In this document: in pieces, positions 8,094 to 16,261 of the stretch
Position numbering within the stretch: position 1 is the stretch's first letter
Layout of the letters: every line of letters starts with the position of its first letter
Origin: Pseudoalteromonas apostichopi
GTDB lineage: Bacteria; Pseudomonadota; Gammaproteobacteria; Enterobacterales; Alteromonadaceae
Assembly (NCBI RefSeq): GCF_030297135.1
Contig: NZ_AP028065.1
Coordinates: forward strand, 1,798,001 to 1,862,000
Direction: 5' to 3'
DNA length: 64,000 nucleotides
Notes under the pieces: model-generated
Told to the model about the DNA's origin: nothing
Databases searched by the model: none
The model's input: the letters and a program-made list of their open reading frames with translations, nothing else
Program-made: the position numbers and the translations under genes

Positions 8094-8108
8094 CTAGATG
8101 GATTCTAG
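8094..8108. promoter_or_regulatory. candidate Lrp-type operator
   Basis: Perfect 5-bp inverted repeat CTAGA-TGGAT-TCTAG in the divergent region between the Lrp gene and the dioxygenase-like gene. It resembles the outer YAG...CTR parts of the E. coli Lrp consensus but with shorter spacing. Assignment to this regulator is inference. Confidence 0.4.
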
Positions 8109-8181
8109 TCTATATTTTGGCGATTAGCACTCATTGAACTCTGTTAACATTATCGCAATATAATTATTTTGGAGTGAGCCT

Positions 8182-9351
8182 GTGACTGAGAACACAAAGG
8201 CATTTGATAGCTGGCTTCGCACCCGTTTTGTTGAGATCAATAGCGCGCTAGAAAAACTATATTGGCAACAAGACGATAAAGCGAATGTAGAAGGTGTAGG
8301 TGAAGACCTTAAACGTCAATTAGAGCAAGAAGGTAATGAGCATATTCGTGCCTTACTTGCAGAAGGTAATACCGATGAAGGCTTTGACAACGCCTTCGAT
8401 TTATTAGGTAATGTTGGTTTGTATATGGCGGCATGCCGTCGTCATGAGATTACAGAGCCTTCTCGTGAAACAACTTCCCCCCTGGTAGAAGCCTCAGCAC
8501 TGGCAATGCATATTGGTGCATCTATTGGTGTAACTCCTCGTTTCGCAACTGCGCATTTAACCACGCACAATAAAGCTGTTGATGGCTTGTATAAGCGCTT
8601 TACTGACCTTGAAGATGAGAAAATCTTTGTTGATTACAATACCAAGGGTATTTTAGCGTATAAGCGTGCGGCGGATGCTTTATTAAAAATTCAACCATTG
8701 GGCATATCGCACCCTATAGCAGCAGATTTACTCGCAGTGGCAAAGCAAGCACTGCTAGATGTTATTGAGTCGAACAATGCGTTATACAACAAGCTTGATA
8801 CAGACCGCTTTTTCTATTGTGTACGCCCGTATTACAAGCCGTATCGAGTAGGTAAAGAGGTATATCGTGGCGCGAATGCTGGTGATTTTGCGGGCATTAA
8901 TGTTATCGATTTACTGCTTGGTCTTTGTTTTGCTAATGAACCTAGCTACTCGCAAATGCTGGTGGATAAATTCTTGTATATGATGCCTGAAGATCAGCAA
9001 ATTTTGCGTGAAAGCATGCGTATGACAAGTATTATGGATGATTTTTTAGCTGCAGAAGCTGAGCGCGATAGCGAATGGCTACAAACTAATTTAAAGCTGT
9101 TTATTCAAGTGTGCAAACTGCATGGTGATACTGCGATTGGGCATCATAATCAATTGGTTAGTAAATACATTGCACAACCTTCACAGAAAATGCAGCAACA
9201 GCATATGGATAAAGTCACAGCCAGTGGGCCTCCTTTACACATGTTACTTAACTCACTAGAGCAGTTACGAGATCGTCGTGCGGCAGCAAAACGTGATGAT
9301 ATTCGCACCCGTTTTGATGATTTAACTAAATTAAAACAGTGGATTAAGTAA
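8182..9351 (+). CDS. PrnB/DUF1864 family haem dioxygenase-like protein
   Basis: This 389-residue protein belongs to the PrnB/DUF1864 family, structurally related to tryptophan 2,3- and indoleamine 2,3-dioxygenases. I recall the Shewanella oneidensis relative SO4414 as a solved structure of this type. All-helical segments, a GASIGVTPRFATAHLTTHNK block and a late IGHHNQLVSKYI motif (His321/His322) are visible; one of these histidines could be the axial haem ligand. It starts with GTG behind GGAG. The downstream kynureninase-like gene starts on its stop codon (TAATG). The likely reaction is oxidative opening of an indole ring, perhaps tryptophan itself, but the exact substrate is unproven. Confidence 0.85.
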   Translation: MTENTKAFDSWLRTRFVEINSALEKLYWQQDDKANVEGVGEDLKRQLEQEGNEHIRALLAEGNTDEGFDNAFDLLGNVGLYMAACRRHEITEPSRETTSPLVEASALAMHIGASIGVTPRFATAHLTTHNKAVDGLYKRFTDLEDEKIFVDYNTKGILAYKRAADALLKIQPLGISHPIAADLLAVAKQALLDVIESNNALYNKLDTDRFFYCVRPYYKPYRVGKEVYRGANAGDFAGINVIDLLLGLCFANEPSYSQMLVDKFLYMMPEDQQILRESMRMTSIMDDFLAAEAERDSEWLQTNLKLFIQVCKLHGDTAIGHHNQLVSKYIAQPSQKMQQQHMDKVTASGPPLHMLLNSLEQLRDRRAAAKRDDIRTRFDDLTKLKQWIK

Positions 9352-10469
9352 TGAACAAAAACGATTTTGTAATTCCACAAGGCAGCTATTTGCTTAACCA
9401 TTCTGTGGGGCGACCATTAAAATCAGCTGAGCAGCACTTCCATCAGCAGTTTTTTGCAGCTTGGCAAAATGAAAATAAAGAACCATGGCAACAGTGGCTG
9501 CAAGGTGTCGAGGCATTTACAAGCAGTCTCGCTAAGTTATTTAACTCGCAAAAGGAGTTGTTTTGCCCGCAAGTTAATTTATCGAGTGGCTTAACCAAGC
9601 TTTTGATGTCGCACCCGCGACTTCAGCAAGAAAACAGCAAAGTGTTGATGGCAGAAAGTGATTTTCCAAGTATGGGCTTTGCAATGCAAAAAGCTTTACC
9701 TGAAAGTGCAGAAATCGTGTTTATTGGAAAACATGAAGATTTAACCGATGCTCACGTTTGGCAGTCATATTTAGCGAATAATGAAATTGATTTAGTCTTC
9801 ATTAGCCATGTTTATTCAAACACAGGCCAGCAAGCACCTATCCGTGAAATTATAAATATAGCAAAGCAACACAACACATTGACTTTGCTTGATGTTGCAC
9901 AGTCTGCGGGGATTCTAGAGGTTGACTTAACTAAGCTTGATGCCGATTTTATGCTGGGCTCAAGCGTGAAATGGTTATGTGGTGGACCTGGTGCTGCTTA
10001 TTTATGGGTTAACAGCAACCAACTTTCATTTTGTCGGCCACAAGATGTTGGCTGGTTTTCTCATCAAAACCCATTTGAATTTGATATTAAGCACTTTGCT
10101 TATCATCAAACCGCGTTGCGCTTTTGGGGGGGAACACCTTCAGTTGCACCTTATATTTTGGCTTCGCATAGTATTAATTACTTTGCAGAGCTGGGTATTG
10201 CGAAAGTACGAGCGCATAACTTAGCAATGCTCGCACAGTTTCATGAGCAATTAGCTGATTATATGCGCTCACCAAAGCAAGCTGATAAATGCTCTGGAAC
10301 TGCCATTATGCATTTTGGTGAGCAACAAGCGGCTGTTAAAGCAGCGCTTGAGGCTGCGAATATTGCTGTTGATGAGCGTCACTTAGGTTTAAGAGTCTCT
10401 GCTCATATTTATAATGATCAGCAGGATATAAACACTTTTATTACGACTGTGAAAAGCGTTTTAGATTAA
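9351..10469 (+). CDS. kynureninase-like PLP enzyme
   Basis: A 372-residue class V aminotransferase-fold protein that best fits kynureninase (kynurenine to anthranilate plus alanine). Supporting motifs: YLLNHSVGRPLKSAE at the N-terminus, FISHVYSNTGQQAPI, LLDVAQSAG with the PLP-binding aspartate, and GSSVKWLCGGPG with Lys207 as the likely Schiff-base lysine. The GWFSHQNPFEFD and LRFWGGTPSV blocks match kynureninase more than cysteine desulfurase. It is somewhat shorter than typical kynureninases. The start overlaps the upstream dioxygenase-like gene by one base. No formamidase is present in the window. Its end overlaps the convergent MBL gene by 29 bases. Confidence 0.82.
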   Translation: MNKNDFVIPQGSYLLNHSVGRPLKSAEQHFHQQFFAAWQNENKEPWQQWLQGVEAFTSSLAKLFNSQKELFCPQVNLSSGLTKLLMSHPRLQQENSKVLMAESDFPSMGFAMQKALPESAEIVFIGKHEDLTDAHVWQSYLANNEIDLVFISHVYSNTGQQAPIREIINIAKQHNTLTLLDVAQSAGILEVDLTKLDADFMLGSSVKWLCGGPGAAYLWVNSNQLSFCRPQDVGWFSHQNPFEFDIKHFAYHQTALRFWGGTPSVAPYILASHSINYFAELGIAKVRAHNLAMLAQFHEQLADYMRSPKQADKCSGTAIMHFGEQQAAVKAALEAANIAVDERHLGLRVSAHIYNDQQDINTFITTVKSVLD

Positions 10470-11205
10470 GTGCTTGCCGGGCTTTTGCTTTTACTGAACG
10501 CCAATGGGTCATTGGCTTTTCGGGGACCAGCGCCAAAATTTGCTCAAAGTCGATGTCATCAATACAGACTTCATTACTGTGGGCAAACATAATTCGTTTT
10601 GGTTGCAGCGCTTTTAGCATCAGCAAAGAGTTCAAATACAGCTTAGGATAAAAAACAGGAAAGGGCGGCACTAGCTGTCCTTTTACTTTTACTAGTAAAT
10701 CAGCAATGTAAATTCGCTCACTGGGGATATGGTATAGACTAATATCTCGGTCGGTATGACCTGGGCTATGTAGCGCCTGCCAATCCTCAAAGCCGGGTAG
10801 GGTTTCATCTGTTGTAAGGTAGTAATCAGCATCGAGGTGACGACTATACCAAAGGTTATGACGCTTTTTATTTAATCTTCCAGCGACCCACCAAGCCAAA
10901 GCGATATCGGTTAAGTGCATTAAGAAACCATCAATGCCTCGATACCATTGTCCTGGGGCATTTGATGTAGCAATTTTGGCGCCGCTTAACTTTCTTAATG
11001 CATGAGCCCCACCTGCATGATCTGGATGCATATGGGTTACTACAATCAGTTTTAAGTTTGTGATAGGGCGCTTTAGTTGCTCGGTGATATAGTCAAACAC
11101 GGTATTAACATCCGCGCGGCAACAACCATCAAGTAGCATCAATTTATCTGAATATTCAATCAAATAGATATTTTGAATATAGCCTTCGAGCGTGTGAATT
11201 TGCAA
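10441..11205 (-). CDS. MBL-fold metallo-hydrolase
   Basis: A 254-residue metallo-beta-lactamase-fold hydrolase. The zinc motif THMHPDHAGG lies near residue 58, followed by HSPGHTDRD and a distal histidine in MFAHSNEV, giving the usual dinuclear metal site. No signal peptide is present, so it is probably cytosolic. The family covers glyoxalase II-like thiolesterases, lactonases and other hydrolases, and I cannot choose between them. It stands alone, convergent with and overlapping the kynureninase-like gene. Confidence 0.88.
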   Translation of the reverse strand: MQIHTLEGYIQNIYLIEYSDKLMLLDGCCRADVNTVFDYITEQLKRPITNLKLIVVTHMHPDHAGGAHALRKLSGAKIATSNAPGQWYRGIDGFLMHLTDIALAWWVAGRLNKKRHNLWYSRHLDADYYLTTDETLPGFEDWQALHSPGHTDRDISLYHIPSERIYIADLLVKVKGQLVPPFPVFYPKLYLNSLLMLKALQPKRIMFAHSNEVCIDDIDFEQILALVPEKPMTHWRSVKAKARQALNLKRFSQS

Positions 11206-11273
11206 AACAATTGATTCCTAAACTTAGTCAGCAAACCTGTTATATCATGTCTGACCAGTTTTAGTAAGTTAAG

Positions 11274-11774
11274 CTAATTGGACTGTGTGCTCTGTTCTTT
11301 GAGTAATTTTTTGTGTTCTTCTAGTTGTGCTACTTGCTTTTCGAGGATAGCTATTTGGCTTTTATAGTAGGTGTTAATACGTTTGCTTTGTTTACTTATA
11401 GCGTCATCAATAGACTTTGCACCTAACCTGTTCGCAGCATCTTGGGTCATATTATTAAGTCTGTTAATACGCTCATTTTGCTGTTTTTGCAGCTCTTTGA
11501 TTTCTAACTGAAGGCGGTCTATTTCGCGATCCGCTTTTTGAATCTTTAAGTAATCCTCGACACTTAAGTCGGTTGGTTTTTGTTGTTTCTGTTCTTGCTC
11601 TGTGGCTGGAGTGAGATTACTTACTGGTGATGGTGTAATTTTTACGATTTCTGCATCCTTACCACAAGGCTTCTCTGTAAAGGTGGCAACCCCGTCAATC
11701 ATGCACTTATAAATAGTGGCTTGGCTGTAGGTGCTGGCAAATAGAGCAAGAGTAAACAGAGCAAAACGAAACAT
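11274..11774 (-). CDS. DUF4124-type exported protein with coiled coil
   Basis: A 166-residue exported protein. I use the ATG at 11774, which begins MFRFALFTLALFASTYSQA, a clear signal peptide; the longer reading frame runs back towards the tRNA terminator. The mature N-terminus TIYKCMIDGVATFTEKPCG is the two-cysteine DUF4124 motif. A Thr/Pro/Gln linker is followed by a long charged coiled coil (about residues 70-160, with heptads such as IDRLQLEIKELQKQQNERIN). Probably periplasmic; role unknown. Confidence 0.82.
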   Translation of the reverse strand: MFRFALFTLALFASTYSQATIYKCMIDGVATFTEKPCGKDAEIVKITPSPVSNLTPATEQEQKQQKPTDLSVEDYLKIQKADREIDRLQLEIKELQKQQNERINRLNNMTQDAANRLGAKSIDDAISKQSKRINTYYKSQIAILEKQVAQLEEHKKLLKEQSTQSN

Positions 11775-11847
11775 AGCATCACTTTGTGTAGCAAATAGAT
11801 ACTTAGCATGCATGAAATATAATGAGGTGTGCAAGTTTTTTGGGCAT

Positions 11848-11873
11848 AAAAAAACCGCTTAAAAGCGGTTTTT
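11848..11873 (-). terminator. terminator of the tRNA-Ser transcript
   Basis: Ten-base arms AAAACCGCTT and AAGCGGTTTT, two-base spacer, followed on the minus strand by a run of seven T. It lies directly after tRNA-Ser(GCT) and ends the tRNA transcription unit. Confidence 0.85.
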
Positions 11874-11883
11874 AACAATAAAA

Positions 11884-11976
11884 TGGTGGAGAAGGAGGGA
11901 TTCGAACCCTCGATAGAGCTACAAACCCTATACTCCCTTAGCAGGGGAGCGCCTTCGGCCACTCGGCCACCTCTCC
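11884..11976 (-). tRNA. tRNA-Ser (GCT anticodon)
   Basis: Type II tRNA of 93 bases including encoded CCA. Acceptor GGAGAGG pairs with CTTCTCC. The anticodon stem-loop is CTCCC-CTGCTAA-GGGAG, giving GCT, which reads AGC/AGU serine codons. A long variable arm and the T-loop TTCGAAT are present. It is the second tRNA of a two-gene unit. Confidence 0.97.
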
Positions 11977-12029
11977 AGCGCATAATTCTGATTGTAATTT
12001 GCTGAAATAAATCAGCAAATAAAAATAAG

Positions 12030-12120
12030 TGGTGGAGAGATAGGGATTTGAACCCTAGAGGGGCTACAAACCCCTGCCGGTTTTCAAGACCGGTGCATTC
12101 GACCACTCTGCCATCTCTCC
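12030..12120 (-). tRNA. tRNA-Ser (TGA anticodon)
   Basis: Type II tRNA of 91 bases with encoded CCA. Acceptor GGAGAGA pairs with TCTCTCC. The anticodon arm CCGGT-CTTGAAA-ACCGG gives TGA, reading UCN serine codons. The T-loop is TTCAAAT. It is first in the unit, 53 bases before tRNA-Ser(GCT). Confidence 0.97.
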
Positions 12121-12136
12121 ACGTCGTGATGCGAGA

Positions 12137-12165
12137 ATAATACTTAGCTGAATCGGCTGTGTAAA
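12137..12165 (-). promoter_or_regulatory. promoter of the tRNA-Ser unit
   Basis: On the minus strand, -35 TTTACA (12160-12165) and -10 TATTAT (12137-12142) are separated by exactly 17 bases, just upstream of tRNA-Ser(TGA). The bases after the -10 are C/G-rich (CTCGC), a discriminator typical of stringently controlled stable RNA promoters. Confidence 0.7.
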
Positions 12166-12265
12166 TAGGAAAAAGTTTGTTTGCTTGTTTTTTGAGCGTA
12201 AAGAGGGCGTTTTTTTGTAAAAAGGTTTAATTTTTTCTGTTTTTCACTGAAAAGAAGGGGATGGG

Positions 12266-12320
12266 GCAGTAAACGGAGGAGCTAAAGAAGGATCTTCGTT
12301 AGTGGTTGGGTGTTTACTGC
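12266..12320. repeat. 9-bp inverted repeat enclosing a purine-rich segment
   Basis: GCAGTAAAC (12266-12274) and GTTTACTGC (12312-12320) are perfect inverted repeats 37 bases apart. The interior holds a small GAAG-GAT-CTTC hairpin. It lies in the gap between the tRNA promoter and the 46-residue gene, downstream of that gene's terminator. No gene is seen in 12121-12328. Confidence 0.4.
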
Positions 12321-12328
12321 ACCTAAAA

Positions 12329-12351
12329 AGTAACCATGGTTGGGGATTACT
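12329..12351 (-). terminator. terminator overlapping the stop codon of the 46-residue gene
   Basis: On the minus strand AAGTAA-T-CC pairs with GG-TTACTT (one bulge), followed by a run of T. The stop codon of the small gene lies inside the left arm. Confidence 0.5.
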
Positions 12352-12487
12352 TATGTTGTACTGCGCCGCCAAGTGCTAACTTTTTGCCGTAGCGATTAAG
12401 TTTTGCCAACATTTTAGCTTTGCGGTTTGTTGGTTTTACGGCAACATGAGTTGCAGCGTTTTGGTTTAATGTATTAATTGGGTTCAT
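12347..12487 (-). CDS. small basic protein, 46 residues
   Basis: A 46-residue, strongly basic protein beginning MNPINTLNQNAATHV and carrying RKAKMLAKLNRYGKKLALGG, an amphipathic basic helix. GGAG lies eight bases before the ATG. A frame extends 144 bases further upstream to another ATG but lacks a ribosome site and has an implausible composition, so I chose the short form. A terminator overlaps its stop codon. No family recognised; the charge pattern would suit nucleic-acid or membrane contact, which is only a guess. The 323 bases upstream (12488-12810) hold no other gene, only AT-rich promoter-like sequence. Confidence 0.55.
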   Translation of the reverse strand: MNPINTLNQNAATHVAVKPTNRKAKMLAKLNRYGKKLALGGAVQHK

Positions 12488-12810
12488 TACTTTGCTCCGG
12501 GTTGTGTTTGGTTGAAAACGTGGGTATTTTGCAATCAAACTGGACAAAAATAAAACGATAAAAATTGAGTCTGCCAGATAACTTTTTCTAATCCGAAAGT
12601 GTTTTATTAACATAGGGTTAAGCTTTTGCACTTACTCTTGTTTGCATGGTTATGCAGTTGTGTTTGTAGTGAAGTGCAGGTAAATAAAGGTTTTTAACTT
12701 TTTGTATTTTTATTTATGCGTTTTTAAAGTGAGAAAGTGACTAATTATTCAGATTAATATAATTTGAGTGAGCTTGGGTTTTCGCCACGTAAGAAAAGAA
12801 GTAACCGTTG

Positions 12811-13659
12811 ATGTTGATAATAATAAAGCCAAGTGACAAAAAAAATCATAAAAACAGTGTTGATTGGCTACTAAACGAATGTAAAAAAAGAGAGATAGAA
12901 CCAGAGCTATATTTAACTACAGGCAACTTTGAGAATGATTGCGCTGAAATTGCTCTTTTAGCTAGGAGCCAGACTCAAGTTGTGGTAATTGGTGGTGATG
13001 GGACTTTGCATTTAGCTGTTAATGCATTAATGACGAGTAGCTGTTCTATTGCGCTAATTCCGGCTGGCACGGGAAATGATTTTGCTCGTGGCTTTGCTTG
13101 TCAGCAACAGGCTTGGTATGAGGCTATTTTCAATAGCCGTACTAAGTTAATTGATATTGGCCAAATCAATCAGCGCTATTTTGTTAATGTTGCGGGTATT
13201 GGTTTTGACGCTGAAGTGGTCGTCGAATTAAACAAAGCTGGTCATTTTAGCTCGTTTGGTTATACATGGCAGGGCATTAAACAGCTATTTTCATTTCAGG
13301 CTCAGCCTCTTCAGGGAAAGTTTAATGGTAAAGCTCTCTCTTACAGTAATTTAGCGACGATTTTTGCCAATCATCACTACTTTGGAGGTGGTTTGAAAAT
13401 TGCCCCTCAGGCAAAGTTAAACGATGGTCAACTGGACTGTTACTGCATGCCAGCTGGCGGCTTGTTGAAAAACCTGATCAGCTTTTTATATTTACTGCTA
13501 GTGAAGCACCACCGCTTGCAAGCACTGGAATATACCCGTTTAACAAGTGCTGAAGTAACCACGAAAGGGTTGGTTATTGAAGCCGATGGTGAGTTTGTGG
13601 GTTTTACACCTGCTAAAGTTAAGGTACACAAACAAGCGTTACGTTTTCATGTACCATAA
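12811..13659 (+). CDS. diacylglycerol kinase family lipid kinase
   Basis: A 282-residue lipid kinase of the DAGK catalytic family (YegS/DgkB/BmrU type), which phosphorylates diacylglycerol or a related lipid at the inner membrane using ATP. The nucleotide-binding motif VVIGGDGTLHLAVNAL lies near residue 56, followed by the substrate-site motif IPAGTGNDFARG near residue 84. The C-terminal part carries the usual VEADGEFVGFTP-like segment. ATG at 12811 is preferred to a TTG three bases earlier. It is a single-gene unit facing the convergent DMT exporter gene across a terminator. Confidence 0.9.
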   Translation: MLIIIKPSDKKNHKNSVDWLLNECKKREIEPELYLTTGNFENDCAEIALLARSQTQVVVIGGDGTLHLAVNALMTSSCSIALIPAGTGNDFARGFACQQQAWYEAIFNSRTKLIDIGQINQRYFVNVAGIGFDAEVVVELNKAGHFSSFGYTWQGIKQLFSFQAQPLQGKFNGKALSYSNLATIFANHHYFGGGLKIAPQAKLNDGQLDCYCMPAGGLLKNLISFLYLLLVKHHRLQALEYTRLTSAEVTTKGLVIEADGEFVGFTPAKVKVHKQALRFHVP

Positions 13660-13661
13660 AA

Positions 13662-13688
13662 AAGCGCCGGCAATATTTGCCAGCGCTT
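13662..13688. terminator. terminator between lipid kinase and DMT exporter
   Basis: Arms AAGCGC-C-GGCAA and TTGCC-A-GCGCTT around TAT. The A-run before the left arm gives a U-tract on the minus strand, so it chiefly serves the exporter gene; readthrough protection in the other direction is also possible. Confidence 0.7.
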
Positions 13689-13713
13689 GGTGTTAGAGGC
13701 GACATAGTCACTT

Positions 13714-14643
13714 CTAACTGGGGACGGTGCTTTTTTGTTGCAGGTTACGTGCAGCAAAAAATGCTTTAATTTGTCGAGTTGGAGTCAGCACGATAGCATT
13801 ACCAAATAACACTAGGCTAAATCCCATAAAGGTGTTCGCTTGCCATTCGAATCCTTCAAATAAGGTACTTAATACCACTGCAACCAGCGGGAATAATACA
13901 ATGACATAGCTTGCGCGCTCAGGGCCGATATTTTTTAGTAGTGCAAAGTAACAAGCAAATGCGATTACGGTACCAAACACTGCTAAGTACAAGAGCGATA
14001 TCCAATAACTGGCCGGGGCATTCAATGTAAGCTCAACATCGCTCACTAAAACGTAAGCTGCTAGGCTTAAAGCGCTGTATAACATACCCCAGGCATTGCC
14101 CTGAAGTACGCCAATATTGCGCTGAGAATTTCGGACGCTGACCATATTACCCAATGAAGCCACAAAGGTCCCAGATAGCGCAAGTAGTAACCCGACCAAC
14201 GCACCATTACTCAAGTCGAATTGCTGAATTTGTGGCCAAAACAAACTGGCAATACCTAATACGCCCAATAAAGCGCCAAAGTAAATTCGTTTAGCAATCG
14301 GCTTTGCGAAGAATAGTCTGGTATTAATAATGTTCATTAATAGCAACATAGAGAACGCAATTGAGGCCATTGCAGAGCTGAGGTAGTTCTGCGCCCAATA
14401 CAGTACTAAATAATTTAAACCAAAGTTAAATAAAGCCAATAATGCAAAAAATCCGTGATCACGCAGTGAATATTGCATAGGTAGTTTTTTCGCTAGCACA
14501 AAGGTCCACATTAAAATGGCTGCAATGGCAAAACGATAAAATAAAGAGACCTCAACTGCGACATCACCTAGTTGAAACTCAATAGCTAGCCAAGTCGATC
14601 CCCAGATCAGCACTGTAGCAAGGTAGAGAGCGGCGCTTTTCAT
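13714..14643 (-). CDS. EamA/DMT family transporter
   Basis: A 309-residue inner-membrane protein of the drug/metabolite transporter superfamily, with about ten hydrophobic helices and two EamA repeats. The N-terminus LYLATVLIWGSTWLAIEFQL is typical, with the first repeat's SAMASIAFSMLLLMNI segment and the second repeat's ISLLYLAVFGTVIAFACYF. Such proteins usually export amino acids or metabolites. It is divergent from a MocR-type regulator across 101 bases containing TATACAG half-sites, so the regulator probably controls it. Confidence 0.9.
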   Translation of the reverse strand: MKSAALYLATVLIWGSTWLAIEFQLGDVAVEVSLFYRFAIAAILMWTFVLAKKLPMQYSLRDHGFFALLALFNFGLNYLVLYWAQNYLSSAMASIAFSMLLLMNIINTRLFFAKPIAKRIYFGALLGVLGIASLFWPQIQQFDLSNGALVGLLLALSGTFVASLGNMVSVRNSQRNIGVLQGNAWGMLYSALSLAAYVLVSDVELTLNAPASYWISLLYLAVFGTVIAFACYFALLKNIGPERASYVIVLFPLVAVVLSTLFEGFEWQANTFMGFSLVLFGNAIVLTPTRQIKAFFAARNLQQKSTVPS

Positions 14644-14687
14644 AGTTAGTACCTAAAAATTGAAAGTATGTTCATTTTAATCTGCTT

Positions 14688-14733
14688 CTGTATACTTAAC
14701 ATATACAGAAAACTAAAAATGCAACCTATACAG
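14688..14733. promoter_or_regulatory. candidate MocR operator, three TATACAG half-sites
   Basis: CTGTATA at 14688-14694 and TATACAG at 14702-14708 form an inverted repeat. A third TATACAG at 14727-14733 is a direct repeat of the second, 25 bases downstream. All lie between the divergent DMT exporter and MocR genes. MocR/GabR/PdxR proteins commonly bind such repeated half-sites. Confidence 0.6.
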
Positions 14734-14744
14734 TTTGGTGGGCT

Positions 14745-16187
14745 ATGTCACAAGTTATCAGTCGCAGTAACAGTGAGTTCTTATATCAACAAGTTATTCA
14801 GCTAGTTAGAGATCTTTGCTTGCAGGGCTCGCTATTACCGGGTGAGAAATTACCTTCGCTCAGAAAAATGGCAGATAAGCTAAACATTAGCATTCCTACG
14901 GTAAAACAAGCTTATCAATTACTTGAAGGGCAAGGATTGATTGAAGCGAGAGAAAAGTCTGGGTACTTTTTAAAGTCTTCTCAGTTAAATCAATCTCGGC
15001 CAAAGCGAGTCAGGCTTAGTCGAGAGCCAACCACAGTAAACAAGCAAGGATTGATTGAGCAAGTTTATGGTGCCATCCATAAAGCCAATGTGGTGCCATT
15101 TGGCATTGCTAACCCAGTAGCCGCAGCTCCGACAGATAAGGCGCTGGCAAGAACAATGCGCCGAGTAATGACACTGGCTGGCGCATCGGCAATTAATTAC
15201 GGCCCGATGGATGGTTTTGCACCACTTAAAAAACAACTCATTCATCGCTATTTGGACTTTGGCATTGGTGTTGATAGCGATGAGTTAGTGATCACCAATG
15301 GTGCCCAAGAGGCGTTGGCTATTGCCCTGAAGTGCGTTGCTAAACCCGGGGATGTTATTGCTATCGAGTCGCCTTGTTATTTTGGCATTATTGAATTAAT
15401 TGAGAGCTTAGGCTTGAAGGCACTGGAAATACCGCTGTGCCCCGATGAAGGAATATGGCTAGATGACTTGGTTCAAGCACTCGATGAGCATGATATAAAA
15501 GCCTGTGTGTTTTCAACCTCATTAAATAACCCAGTTGGCAGTTTTATGCCTGATGCCAAGCGTGAGCAATTAGTGGCACTTTTAGAGCAGCGCGAGGTGG
15601 TGCTCATTGAAGATGATGTTTATGGCGACCTACATTTTACAGCTAAGCGTGCCACTCCTGCACAAGCTTATTCAAAAAAGGGGTTAGTGATCACCTGTGC
15701 GTCGTTTTCAAAAACAGCCGCACCTAGTTACCGCATAGGTTGGATCATTGCAGGTAAGTTTGCTGAACAAGCAAGGCGACACAAGCGCGCGCTTAGTTGC
15801 TCTGCGCCGCTTATAAATCAGTGGACCTTGTATGAGTTTATAGCCAGTGGTGAGTACGACCGTAATATACGCTTGCTAAGACAGCGCTTGAGTACCAACA
15901 AAGAGCGTATGATTTGGTGCCTGCAGCAATATATGCCAAGTTGTGCGCGTATTAGTAACCCGCAAGGGGGCTGTGTTATCTGGGTTGATCTTGGTAGCCA
16001 ATATGATGCGGTAAAACTATTTCATTTGGCACTTGAGGCAGGGATTAGTATTACCCCTGGGTTGATATTCTCAGCGGGTAAAAAGTACCGTAGTTGTTTT
16101 CGCTTAAGCTATGGTTTGCCTTGGTCTGAAAGTTTGGAACAGGCGATTAAAACGTTATCGCAACTGACCGTGCTGGCCAAAAAATAA
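14745..16187 (+). CDS. MocR-type GntR/aminotransferase regulator
   Basis: A 480-residue PLP-dependent transcription regulator. Residues about 10-78 form a GntR winged helix (LLPGEKLPSLRKMADKLN, then IPTVKQAYQLLEGQGLIEAR). From about 115 onward there is a fold-type I aminotransferase domain with NGAQEALAIALK, the VLIEDDVYGDLHF aspartate motif and the PLP lysine in CASFSKTAAPSYRIGW. Such proteins use PLP or an amino-compound adduct as effector. It is divergent from the DMT exporter and probably controls it and itself. Pyridoxine or amino-acid metabolism are both possible signals. Confidence 0.93.
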   Translation: MSQVISRSNSEFLYQQVIQLVRDLCLQGSLLPGEKLPSLRKMADKLNISIPTVKQAYQLLEGQGLIEAREKSGYFLKSSQLNQSRPKRVRLSREPTTVNKQGLIEQVYGAIHKANVVPFGIANPVAAAPTDKALARTMRRVMTLAGASAINYGPMDGFAPLKKQLIHRYLDFGIGVDSDELVITNGAQEALAIALKCVAKPGDVIAIESPCYFGIIELIESLGLKALEIPLCPDEGIWLDDLVQALDEHDIKACVFSTSLNNPVGSFMPDAKREQLVALLEQREVVLIEDDVYGDLHFTAKRATPAQAYSKKGLVITCASFSKTAAPSYRIGWIIAGKFAEQARRHKRALSCSAPLINQWTLYEFIASGEYDRNIRLLRQRLSTNKERMIWCLQQYMPSCARISNPQGGCVIWVDLGSQYDAVKLFHLALEAGISITPGLIFSAGKKYRSCFRLSYGLPWSESLEQAIKTLSQLTVLAKK

Positions 16188-16191
16188 AAAA

Positions 16192-16211
16192 GCGCAGAGC
16201 AAGCTCTGCGC
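16192..16211 (-). terminator. terminator of the DUF2884 gene
   Basis: GCGCAGAGC and GCTCTGCGC form a perfect 9-bp stem with a two-base spacer. The A-run before it gives TTTTTTATTTTTT on the minus strand, so it terminates the DUF2884 gene; it lies four bases past the MocR stop. Confidence 0.85.
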
Positions 16212-16261
16212 GAAAGGACCAAGTGTTTTGGTTCAGGGATGTTAATTTCTTAACTGGTCAA

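Noticed and set aside
11699..12106. A 135-codon minus-strand reading frame spanning the tRNA genes
   Set aside because: It runs through the two tRNA-Ser genes and their terminator and has no plausible ribosome site or protein character.
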